Shown piece after piece: positions 26,231 through 37,500 of a stretch of 64,000 nucleotides of DNA. The translations under genes and the position numbers were made by a program. A model generated the notes under the pieces. It made no database searches. It saw only the letters and a list, made by a program, of their open reading frames with translations, and was not told where the DNA came from. Numbering within the stretch: the stretch's first letter is position 1; every line of letters starts with the position of its first letter. This DNA is from Saccoglossus kowalevskii. Its lineage: Eukaryota; Hemichordata; Enteropneusta; Harrimaniidae. The stretch spans positions 167,253 to 231,252 of the forward strand of contig NW_003122908.1 in assembly GCF_000003605.2 (NCBI RefSeq), in the 5' to 3' direction.

Positions 26231-26840
26231 ACATTCTGGTCATATTGCGGAGTCACGTTGGTTATATCGCAAATTCTGATCATATTGCGGAGTCACGTTG
26301 GTTATATCGCAAATTCTGATCATATTGCGGAGTCACGTTGGTTATATCGCACATTCTGATCATATTGCGGAGTCACGTTGGTTATATCGCAAATTCTGAT
26401 CATATTGCGGAGTCACGTTGGTTATATCGCACATTCTGATCATATTGCGGAGTCACGTTGGTTATATCGCAAATTCTGATCATATTGCGGAGTCACGTTG
26501 GTTATATCGCAAATTCTGATCATATTGCGGAGTTACGTTGGTTATATCGCACATTCTGATCATATTGCGGAGTCACGTTGGTTATATCGCAAATTCTGAT
26601 CATATTGCGGAGTCACGTTGGTTATATCGCACATTCTGATCATATTGCGGAGTCACGTTGGTTATATCGCAAATTCTGATCATATTGCGGAGTCACGTTG
26701 GTTATATCGCACATTCTGGTCATATTGCGGAGTCACGTTGGTTATATCGCGAATTCTGGATATATTGTGGAGTCAGGTTGATTATATCTTAATGCTGTTT
26801 ATACTACAGAGTCGTCTTGATTATATAACAAATGCTGTTT
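26231..26840 (+). repeat. 40-bp minisatellite
   Basis: Thirteen nearly identical 40-bp units run from 26241 to 26760; each starts CATATTGCGGAGTCACGTTG and continues GTTATATCGC. Two decayed units follow (26761 and 26801), and scattered GTTATATCGC-like words reach about 27070. One variable position (A or C after ATCGCA) reads A-A-C-A-C twice over units 1-10, then A-C, which indicates a 200-bp higher-order unit. There are no unique spacers, so it is not CRISPR-like. Confidence 0.95.
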
Positions 26841-29224
26841 ATATTAAAAATGTTTGATAGATCTAAAGCCACGAGACGTTTGGTTATATCGCGAAGACAA
26901 TTTGGTTAACATAGCGGAACATCACTGTACCACGAAATCTAGTTTTAATTCAAAGACACGTCTGTTTATTTATGCTGTGTGGACACTTTGGTTGTTCAAA
27001 ACTGATCTTCATTATATCGCGAAGACACGTTCAACTTGGTTATTCTTCAAGTGGGGCCAGATTATACAGCAAAGACAAATTGGTTGTTCTTCGCGAAACT
27101 CAGTCATATCAGGAAATTCCTGTTCTTTAGCGAAGACATATTTGTTTCTAAAACTTGTTGTTGCGGATTGCCATTATGGCGGCAATGGTCGTAATCGCTG
27201 CGGCGTTAGTGAAGATTGAAATAAACTTTTGGTATAAAAAAAAAAAAAAAAAAAAAACTTGTTATCCTAAAAATAACGAATCAATTACACGCAATTTTAG
27301 CAGTGACTTTGAACTTTCAGAAATTCAGTTCAACGAGGAGATTAGAAGGACAACAAAGAACTTGAATATACAAGTAGAGAGTACCTTTCATCAACCAATC
27401 CATTGTAATGTTTGACTGAATCAGTAATAACAGCGGGAAAAAAACAAATAATTGCACTTCTATACAAAGGTTAGTGATTTTTCAATCGCAGTCGGACAAA
27501 AACAACAACGCAACTTAATTAAACAACAATAACGTGAACGTAATAGTGGTACAATCTGTGGCAATATTATGTATTTATCTTTCAAAAAATGATATTCGTT
27601 GGTTCAGTCTTTTGCTCGATCGCTCTTCAAGTTTCTCCCGCGTTCGTTTGATCAACCAGCAGAGTCTGCCGTCATGATGTTATTCAGGTAATCAGATCGC
27701 CAGGTACGCTGTTGTCACGTGGGTATGTTATCTGCTAAGTTACTTGAGTCCCGTTGTCAAACGAGCTAAGAAGCCGATAAACTGTTTTAAATGCCGTTCG
27801 GTATCGGAGACTAGGGAAACCGAATTATTACCGTACTTCGCGAAAGGTGGTGGAAGTGTTGAGTTCCCGTATGTCCAAATTAGGCGCACTTGAATGAACT
27901 TCAACGTACACCACACTCGGCCCCATCTCCATATTTAACAACAACTTAGACAGAATAACGCAGTGCCCTATTGTCACGTACATTTCATTTGCTCTTATTT
28001 ACTTATTTAGTTACGATGTTTGATGAATTTTAATAAATTATCATCTCGTGCTTGAGTGAATAATACATTGCCCACAGACATCTATCAATCATCTTCTTGT
28101 AGGATTCTGTAAATTCAAGGAAATATCTCGTGAATTATGCACAACGTGTAGAAGAGTTGGCAAACGTTAAATATCTTCAACCGTGCCGGTGTGAGGTGTG
28201 ACGGGGAGGGTGGCTTTGTATCCGTGTGGTGCAAATTCGATGGCTGCACATATATGGGGAAAGAAGATCACAATCACACATCTAGGAGAAAGATAAATAG
28301 ACAGAAAGACTTCGTATGTCGGATGCTCGTCGTTAAAGAAGCTCATCTCGTTCATCTCTGCGTTAGATTTCCTTGTACGAAATAACATTTTAACGCCGAT
28401 ATTTATGCGTTTGAAGCAGTGGCTTGCACAGCCAAGACTTCCCAGTCTCTTTCAAAATGTCGATATTCCACTCTATTTCAACGTATACCCTTTCCAATAC
28501 ACACGATTTAACGTGCCAGAGTGGTGATGTAGGGGTGCGTCACGGTGAATGCCGCGCGTGGGGGTGGAGGGTGTGGCGAGACATTCAGCCTGAGTGCATG
28601 ATTGGTGTTTTTTTTTGTCGGATATGAAAGGGAGGGATACCCATTGGGACGGTAAAGACAATATCATTTATAAAATCGGCAAGTATCAACACTACGCCCT
28701 CTTGAGGTGCGGAGAAGAAAGTGTATGACGGTAGAGAAGTTGTGTACCGCGAAAGAGGGTCATCCCTAGGACACGGACACGCGGGAAAAATCTGTCCACA
28801 AAATGTGCCGTTATTCAGACTCTGACAGACGTTTTAAAGTATAGTGGCACTTTTTCTTCCCCAAAAATGGCATTACACACTGGCCACAATTAGGCCACCG
28901 CCCCCACCGTAACACAACTATATTAAACATTACGAGCTCATCAGACCACACTGAACTGGAAGCTGTGGGACTCAAGTGTGTAATAACAAAATAACAACAA
29001 AGGTAATCTCACACTCTCGATCTACTTCTTCTCAATACAAGACAAACCACACTGTGGTTTTATTCACAAAGCACGCATCATGTGACTGTGACGGGCCTTC
29101 AACTTGTGAGTGCACGAGTCGCTCTGATTGCAAGGCAGTCCCTGTATGTTTCGATGTTAAAAACAGAACAGATAGAACACCACCTGTTTATTTATAATGT
29201 TATCACTACTCATTCTCTGACGAC
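26841..29224. other. Non-coding region
   Basis: Degenerate traces of the 40-bp minisatellite persist to about 27070. There is a poly-A of about 20 at 27238-27257. From about 27600 to 27900 the sequence is CpG-rich, non-repetitive and enhancer-like. No gene recognised. Confidence 0.5.
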
Positions 29225-29270
29225 AATAATAATAATAATAACAACAACAACAACAACAACGACGACGACA
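29225..29270. repeat. Compound (AAT)(AAC)(GAC) microsatellite
   Basis: About five AAT, seven AAC and three GAC units run head to tail, each block differing from the next by one base, consistent with point mutation followed by slippage. Confidence 0.9.
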
Positions 29271-31439
29271 AGCAGAAATAACGTGACAACAACAGCTGCA
29301 ACAACACGGACTTGAAAAATGTGTATAGTGACGCATGCCCGAACTTCTATAGTCGCCTTTCCCGCGGCTGGCAAACAATATAATTCCAACGTAGATAGAC
29401 GGTATTGCAATCATACATGATTAGAAACACATAAATCAAGGAGAAAGGAAACCCTGGACATGAAAACACGTCATGACCACATCAAATATGATATATCGTG
29501 TCTGTGTAATAAGGGGGGAAATTACAAAAAGCATAAATATCCCAATTACGACTATGCCAAATGGTATTAACCGACCCGAATGACCCTCGAACCGTTTTGT
29601 CTTCAGAATTAACAGAAATCCTGGTAAGCGTAAACTGTGGACCTGTTGTCAGGCGTTAAACACATGATGATGAACTGGCATTGGGAGATTTTGTCTACGT
29701 GTTTTAAAAAAAACTGTTCTGTTATTTTATTTGCAATACGAAAGTCATTAACTGAAGGGTCAATTCAATAACATGGTTTCTCGGCTTGGTTATTTTTTCA
29801 ACCAATATTGTCGGAAGTCTGTGAATACTCCGTTTCATTGATAATGTAATTACAAATAAACTTTTTTTTCTGTTTGTTTTATTGTGTTTTCTCTGCGCTT
29901 TTCAAATGCTCAATTATTCGCGCACATAAGCGCAACATTGTCATAATTGAAAATGGTCGAAGCAATATGTTAATTCTCCATTCGAGTTAAACTGTATCTA
30001 AGCAACGGCAAGCCATGCGTGTGTGATTAGACGCGTCTGGAGGAAACACTTTACAGTAGTGCGCCCTCTAGTAAACAGTGCAAGACCGTTCACGGCCACA
30101 GTGAATAGAAATGTTCGAGATAAAACCAACCAACCCTGATATACCGAGAATACACGTGACTAGATGAATAATTGTATAATACGTTGATGTTCTACGTTCT
30201 TTCAATTTTCAGTGAATGTTTGTAACTCTGATTCACATCCACGGCCATAATAAAATTGTCATAATATTGTTGGGTTGAACTTCAAACTTGCCGGGAATGT
30301 TTTGATGTCCTGGCAAGTGAAATGGCGGTGTTAGACGGATTGGGGGTGGGTTGGGCGTGGGTGTAGGTCCAGAGTTTCACTGTTGATGGTCGCGGTGAGG
30401 AGATTTTATTATGCCTGCACAAATCCAATCAATATACCGGATACTGCTCATGTTAGAAACATTTAAATATTTCCGCGCGAATCACTGGAAATAATAAATG
30501 TACAATACCGTATGTAAAAATATTCATTAATTACTCACCATTTCGTCGCAATAACGTTTAAAAGAAAAAACATTCAGGTTGAAGTAAGTTTCAAGTTCCC
30601 AACTTTCAGTGGCGATTCACTTATTTTAGCGGCAGTAATTTAAACAAAGAGCGCCCCCATTCGGCGAAGAAGAAATACTTCTAAACGGCATCACCTTACC
30701 CATCCTGTTTACATAATACTAGTATTGCTTCATGCCGAATTCACTACATACACGTGGCATTGACCTTAATTGAAGTGCCACGCACACACTCAACATGCCA
30801 GCGTTCGGCCGAAATCGCACAACATGTTCGAAACAGTTCAAACTTTGCACAGCTGTGTCTCTTTTTAATCCTTTAAGAACATAATTATTTTCCAGAAAGC
30901 GTAAAATAGAAAACAGCATTGTGCCAGTAATTGAGCTGAGGAGTCCAGTGAATTGAGTAAACATGAACTTCTTCGTGTGAGTGTCAACCATAACCACTTG
31001 CCAGTGACGTCATCATTGCTCACACATACTAGTAAGTTTGATTTTACACGATAAATGAGAATGAAAGTGAATTATGAAAATACTCTCTATAAACTTGACC
31101 CGTGTATCGAACAGATCCAATGTAATATTCCCATCGGGAAATGCAATACTGCCTTACAACACCGGTTTATTGGGTTTATACGATAACATTAAAATATTGA
31201 GGTTTTCGGCTTTCTATTTTGGTTATATTTTTTTGTCCGGTTAATTAAAGTATTTGGACTGTCTACAGAAATGTCAGAGTGTGCATAAGAGCTCTTGCTG
31301 GCACATGATCAGGAGCACGACTTGAATATCTATGTCAGGTCAGATCGATAAATAATAAAAGTCATTAGTGAACATCTGTTTTCTCCATAATTCATTAATC
31401 GCATTACTAAAACTAAACGTATATTATGTCATAATCGTA
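29271..31439. other. Non-coding region upstream of MPDU1
   Basis: No gene recognised. A CTCF-like word GCGCCCTCTAGT lies at 30061-30072 and a full CRE palindrome TGACGTCA at 31005-31012, about 0.55 kb upstream of the MPDU1 start. Confidence 0.5.
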
Positions 31440-31554
31440 TTTATGAATTCATGACGTAGACGAAAGTATTCAACAGTAGCGCCACCCAACGACGCTAGAC
31501 CGAAAAGAATAAATCGCGAAAACGAGGTTTGTTTGACCTTTACTCTTTGACAAC
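31440..31554 (+). promoter_or_regulatory. MPDU1: MPDU1 promoter and 5' UTR
   Basis: Short CpG-containing stretch with a CRE half-site (ATGACGTAG at 31452-31460), then GCGCCACCC, then the leader. No TATA box is placed at a useful distance. An in-frame TGA at 31534-31536 lies just upstream of the initiator ATG, so translation cannot begin earlier in this exon. The exact transcription start is not visible. Confidence 0.5.
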
Positions 31555-34500
31555 ATGGAGACGATCAGCTGGTTTCAAACTCTCGTTTTGTTTTTTCTCC
31601 CACAGCACTGTTACGATGAGTTTTTCGTCAAGTTCAACCTGCTCGATGGTAAGTTTAACTTTCCACATTTGAATGTACCGAGTTTGGCAGTTATACGGTG
31701 AGTTTCCATGGCGATACTTACCGTGACACGCATTGATTGCAGCGGCGCGACACCGGTATCAAACCCATCGTGTTTACTGTACTTTGATTTAACATAGTAT
31801 TTACCCTGTCGTGTATTTGGTCTTATTTACTTGCTCAAAGTGGTCTATGCTCAAAGGCAATTTCCAGCATTATAATACCCTGAAAAAACAAACAAGTCAG
31901 TCATCAGTGAACTTGCGATCAGTCGGTTGAGGAACGGTGGATCAGTGCACCAAAAAAAAAAACAAAAAAAAAAAAACTCATCAACTGACTTTCAACCAAA
32001 GAACACAACATTTGTAGAAGTATGGGCAAGTTATTATGTCCATTGAAAACAGTCGCATAAACCAGCGAGTTACTCAAAAAAAAAAAACAGCAAAATATGA
32101 AATTCTTGCCTGTCATTGGACTTGGGGTTGAAGGCCCAATTGTTTATCGGAGGTGTGGCTATGTTAACGAGTGTTGTTAATCACTTGCATAGCCTTTGTT
32201 TACAGAGCCCCTTGTAGCTTATTTACAGCTGATAACACTAATCCTCAAATGCATCAATTATGTAGTTCAGGCACAGCTCCTTAGCAAGGGCAAAGACACT
32301 AGAGAAGCGAAATTGGTCACGTGACGACGCGGGATGCCAAACATCTGTTTGCATAGCGGTCCCGTCCCCCAAGAGATGTTGCACAGAACTTCCGTTACTT
32401 TCCTTTCATGTTTGCCGCAGTTGCATGTCCCTCTTCTCTAGTGTCTTTGGCAAGGGCTAAGAAGTCAAATACCTTAGCCTGTGCTAAGATAACATGCATG
32501 AACGCTTAGGACATATTACGAATTAAAGTGGTGTTAACGTTAGAGATCTCGGCGCGTGTGTGTGTGTGTGTGTGTGAACGGTCGGGACTGGGTTGGCATG
32601 TCCCAAAAAAAATTTGATCTCTGTCCCGATAGATGCTTGGGGCCAAAACTCGGCATGTGCCAAGATTTGTTGTGCGAATGTTTTACATGAGCTGAAATCA
32701 CACGCTTGTGGTGAATTTAATAGAACATTTACAGAGGCATACTGGTATGTTATGATGATGGAGGGAAGAGAAGCTAAATATGGTCGGATGCTGTAGTCAT
32801 GAACGAAATGAATGCAAACCGTCGTCAGCGATGCATAATTATGTGCTGCTGCAACCGGTATTTTCTTGCAATGCTGCATCGAAGTAAAAAAATAATTGTT
32901 TTTCAAATTTTCCTTTACCATTAAAGTGCTCAATGATGTAATGAATACCATAACAACAAATGGATATAATTTCAATATAGGAATTATTATTATCATCATA
33001 AGCGTATTGTTTTCCATGTTTTGGTAAAATAACCAGGGGTTTTTCTAGAAAAAAACTGCAAGAGGGAGCACTGCAATTCAGTGGCGCCACCAGGTCAGAA
33101 GTGGGGGAGATAAGGTGCTCCTTACCAGGGTGTAGAGTTTTTGATAATTTTAAGTTAAAATGGAGCATTCTATAGCTTCCTTGGGGCCAAAATTACTATC
33201 ACATTTACAGCAAGTCTCAGAAGTATTGGGGCAGCCAATTTGCAAACTCGCTAGCGAATTGGCTAACTGCTTGGGTTTTGACTAAACGGTTGGCTTTCGA
33301 ATCTCGCTGGCGCCGGTTTGTGATCGCGTCCACTCTTGGCGAGTCTATATTGCATTAGGGGACATGCTATGTTTTTACGCATCCTCAGGCTGGTACATGT
33401 CTGGATTCCCTTGAATGATTTGAGCCCGAAAATGGCCACAGTCAGCTGGTGTGATAATATTATAAATGCGATTAATCTACCGATATTTATTATATGAGGT
33501 TAACCTTCTCGAACACTGCTTGACACTAAATAGACAAGTTGAGAAACAGTTTCCTACAAATCAGGGAGAAAATAACAAACTTTCACAATCACGATCCGTT
33601 GGGATAACATTAAGCCAACCGCTGAAAAAATCGAAATCGCCATCCAACTGTAAGACCGTTGCCGAATAGCTCCTAAAGTATGAGGATCGTCCCCTACTGT
33701 TATATAGATTCGCCTTAAGTGGGCGTGATCACAAGACGGCGCCAGCAAGATTCGAAAGCCAATCGTTTAGTCGAAACCCAAGCAGTTAGCCAATTCGCTA
33801 GCGAGTTGGCTGCCCCAATACTTCTGAGACTTGCTGTAAAGACTGTGGCCGCATGTGATCCCTAGTCAATCAGAATTTTATGGTTGCCAGAGGATCTGCT
33901 TCCCAGGGTAAGGGGGCGCATGACCATGGCATGAGGACGCTGCCCCCTGTTCTCTTGTTTAAAAAAATCCCTGAGCTTTCTGTACTTTCAAAACTGCCCA
34001 GTTGTTTTTAAAACTACAACAAAATTAAAATAATAAATTTGGCCACCAGTTTTTAATCTAGTGGTATTTTTGAGCAAAATTGATCATAAAGTCAGTTTTG
34101 AATTCAGCTTAAAATAGCACATGTTTTGACCTGAAATTCAACTTTTTCAAAAGCATAGTGTGCGTTAAATAACACATGCATTCCTATAACATTTGTATAA
34201 TCATGGCTACCGTGTTTGGTCACGAGTTTCCTATCTCACATTATTTACCCCATTCAAAAGTTCATAGCAGACTAAGCATAGTCATTCTCATGAAATTGAA
34301 ATTATCATCCGCAAAAAAAGTGTTGAAATTTATATTTAAATTTGTGTGTTGAAAGTGGTGGAACTCTTCAAAAACATTGCCAAATGTTGTTAAATTTTCA
34401 AGATGTTTAAATTTCTATTCTTGTCTTGAGATTTAGAAAAATGCTGATGAAATATATTCTTCGTCTGTATGATCATTTGCACAATACAAATTGTAATATT

Positions 34501-37500
34501 TACACCACAAGCACCCTACCCTCGACACATCCCTGTCATCACGAGTCATCAGATTGAAAGCCTAGTCTATAGGATACCATGGTAGGACGCTAATCAGTAC
34601 ATTGTTGTTGACTAGAGAAGAATACACTATGTTACATGCTTTCAGTCTCTTCACCACCACATATACAAAAGGACTGCTGAAAAATTTCTAGTTCATTTTC
34701 AACTACTACCACAGAAAAATCTTCAACTATATCGCTAATGTCTACGGGAACTCATGTCACGCCTGATGCCATGTTTGTTACTCTGGTTCTGCACATGCGT
34801 TCGCCGTTGTTTATTCGAATAATTTCCAAAGTTTGTCGAAATACTCTGAATCCCCATTAAAAGATTAAGCAGATAACAGGAAAACAGACACCACATCGTT
34901 TGTTAGGCAAACAATCACCAATTATCATTGTACACAAAGGAAACAATAGGTGTCACTGCTACTTCTTTTGTTAGCTCCATGGATTAAGTAGGACACATAC
35001 TTGTCAGGGGATCATGCATTTAATAATAATAATAAAAAAAAAACCTAATAATAAAAACAAACATGGCTGCCACCAGGGTTTGATTGGACTCCACACAAAG
35101 AAGTTCGCTGATTCTGTTATAAACTTTTTAGATTTTGGCATTCCCATGATGTATCCTTGGAAGGAAAAGATGTATACATGTGTGTATTAATTAATAAGGT
35201 TATTTTGAAGATACCTCAAAGTATGCACTCAAACAGTACACCATCACACTGACCTTCGCTGCGCGTCGGCCAATACTCCAGCTGTACTGTCTTTGTGCAT
35301 ACTTTGACGTATCCTCGTAATAACTTCATATTATAGGATGCCAATGCACTTACAAATACATGTTGGGAATGATTGCTGATGCTGAACTCCACCACTTTAA
35401 TTTTAAGCAGGTAACATAGACCTGTCTGAGAGAATAGTTATGTTTCACAAAGCGGTGTGTTACAGAAATGTTAGTTTTTGAAAACAAACGAAACTTCCAT
35501 ATGACCTTAGCAATATTGTAACTATATTACAAAAGAATAGTGTTTCAGTTTGGACTATGAGTGAAAAATACCCATCAACCCACTAGAAATGACACAAGAA
35601 ACTGTTATGCGTGAAAAGTAGGGGGATTGAGAGTCTCAGCGGGCAAGCGTCAACATCATGGCAAGGACGACGCGGTACTTGAGTGAGGGCGCCACCTAAG
35701 GGGACTCTGTGTGTAGGCGTCATTTAGGCCTACATGTATGTCCTGCTTCCAACTCATCTCGGGGACAAAGGCGATGTGTTGCCCAAACAGAGTATGGTTC
35801 CCTGTGTGACAATCCCCCCTCCCCCCTAGCTGTATTTATTGATAGATAAATGAGACATGAGTACAGGGGGAAAAAAAATCAAAATGACAAAGCAAATGAA
35901 CGATGCTCACTGTGTGAATGCAGGAACTGAATGATGCGATGATGATAACAGCTGTGTACCAAGTAGACAACTTGGCGGGCCATGCAAGTTGTATTTCCCA
36001 TCACACAATGGTGCAATCTCAAGGATTGTGGAGCCATGGTTCAAGTTTTATTGGTGTAGAAGAACTCAAAAAACAGATATGATTTACTAGTCTGTTCATA
36101 TGCCTAGATTCATGGACAAACAATGTTATCACCAGTATTATTTAAATTTTCATTGTTTGTTTATCTAGGTTTGTCACCTACTATGTAAATATTTTAATTT
36201 CACAAATTTGTCAAGGAAACAATGAGTTTGTTGTTATTTTACATAATTTAGTGTAAAATACTTTATTTTTGCTTGGAATTAATTTTTGCTGAGGGGATGA
36301 TTCAGTGAAAATAAAATCCAGTGAATATACCTTTTATCTTGTTAAAAACTTTTTAACTTTATAAAAATCAGTGAAAATAAATTCCATACAAAACACTCAA
36401 AAAGTCTTTTCAGCGAAAATTAATTCCAGCTAAAATAAAGTATTTTACAGTAGTGAACTTTACTTATCAGTGAAATTAAAACCCAGTGAACTATTAATGC
36501 ATTTACCGTACAAATTTATTCCGAACGCAAAATTTTGTAGTCATGTTTTCAAGGAATAAAGTACAATTCTAAAATAGTGAAAATTTGCACTGAAAACATT
36601 TTACATCACTCAAGGTTGCAAGACTGGGCTGTTTAGCAGTATCAAAGCTTGGTAATTATATATGTGCCATGGTACATCACTTAAAAAGTACATCTGATTG
36701 TTCAATTAGCTCTGCTGCCTACCATAGTCTCTCCACCAAATTTTTAAAATGTTATTGGACACGCGGTTTTGTGTTCAATTTTTGTGACTTTTTCCACCAT
36801 TCTGTATTTTCAGGAAAAATGTCAAAATCATACAAATCTTTATCCACTCACCTAATTTTGTATGTATAAGTAGTGGACACTGTCCATGTGCATTAAAGTT
36901 CAATTAGATTGGTCTTATCAGTTTGCTGCCATATTGGACCAATATCGGGAGTTAATTAAATATTACTAGAAAGCAATATATTATTTTCTGATACCCTGGT
37001 GGCTCATTCAACTATTGTTTTTGTAATTGGAGTTTATTATATTTTAAATTATATTTGTAATTAAATATTTGTCTTAGATGATATTTAATCACATTTTGTA
37101 ACTTCTATGTTGTTAGTTATGGCATCTTAATGTATTTTTTGTCACTTTTGTATTGTAAAAGTTTGTAACCATAGCGATCATGTCATTACTTCAGATGTCT
37201 GAGATTGTTGTTGAAAGAATACCTGAGCATGCTGGTCAATAACCGCTATGTCAACTTAAACATAATTTTTCATAATTACTATTAGTTTTGTTTATTTATT
37301 AAGCTTCATCCAAAGGGAAAGTACAAAGGATAGGTTGAATGAATCAGGTTTTGTACTTTTAAAGGACGGTGGTCGTTGTGCAGTTCGCATTCAAATTTCA
37401 TATAAATAAACAATGTATATTACATGCATTGTATATGTCGTTGTGAGTCCCATATCGAACAGGACGCGGCGTGATGATAGTCTGATTTTGCTGCCATTCT

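Noticed and set aside
26241-26760. CRISPR-like array
   Set aside because: Units are directly adjacent with no unique spacers, and the host is eukaryotic.
26618-26857. Repeat-encoded 79-codon frame
   Set aside because: It lies in the 40-bp minisatellite; the unit length is not a multiple of three and the frame has no ATG start.
28191-28385. Zinc-finger-like CKFDGC...DHNH segment
   Set aside because: Spacing does not fit C2H2 fingers and no second finger follows.
30719-30997. Divergent minus-strand gene sharing the MPDU1 promoter
   Set aside because: The 92-codon frame has no recognisable domain and no clear donor.
33281-33320. Functional tRNA gene
   Set aside because: Only the T-arm and acceptor end are tRNA-like; no cloverleaf can be formed and the sequence is part of a foldback arm.
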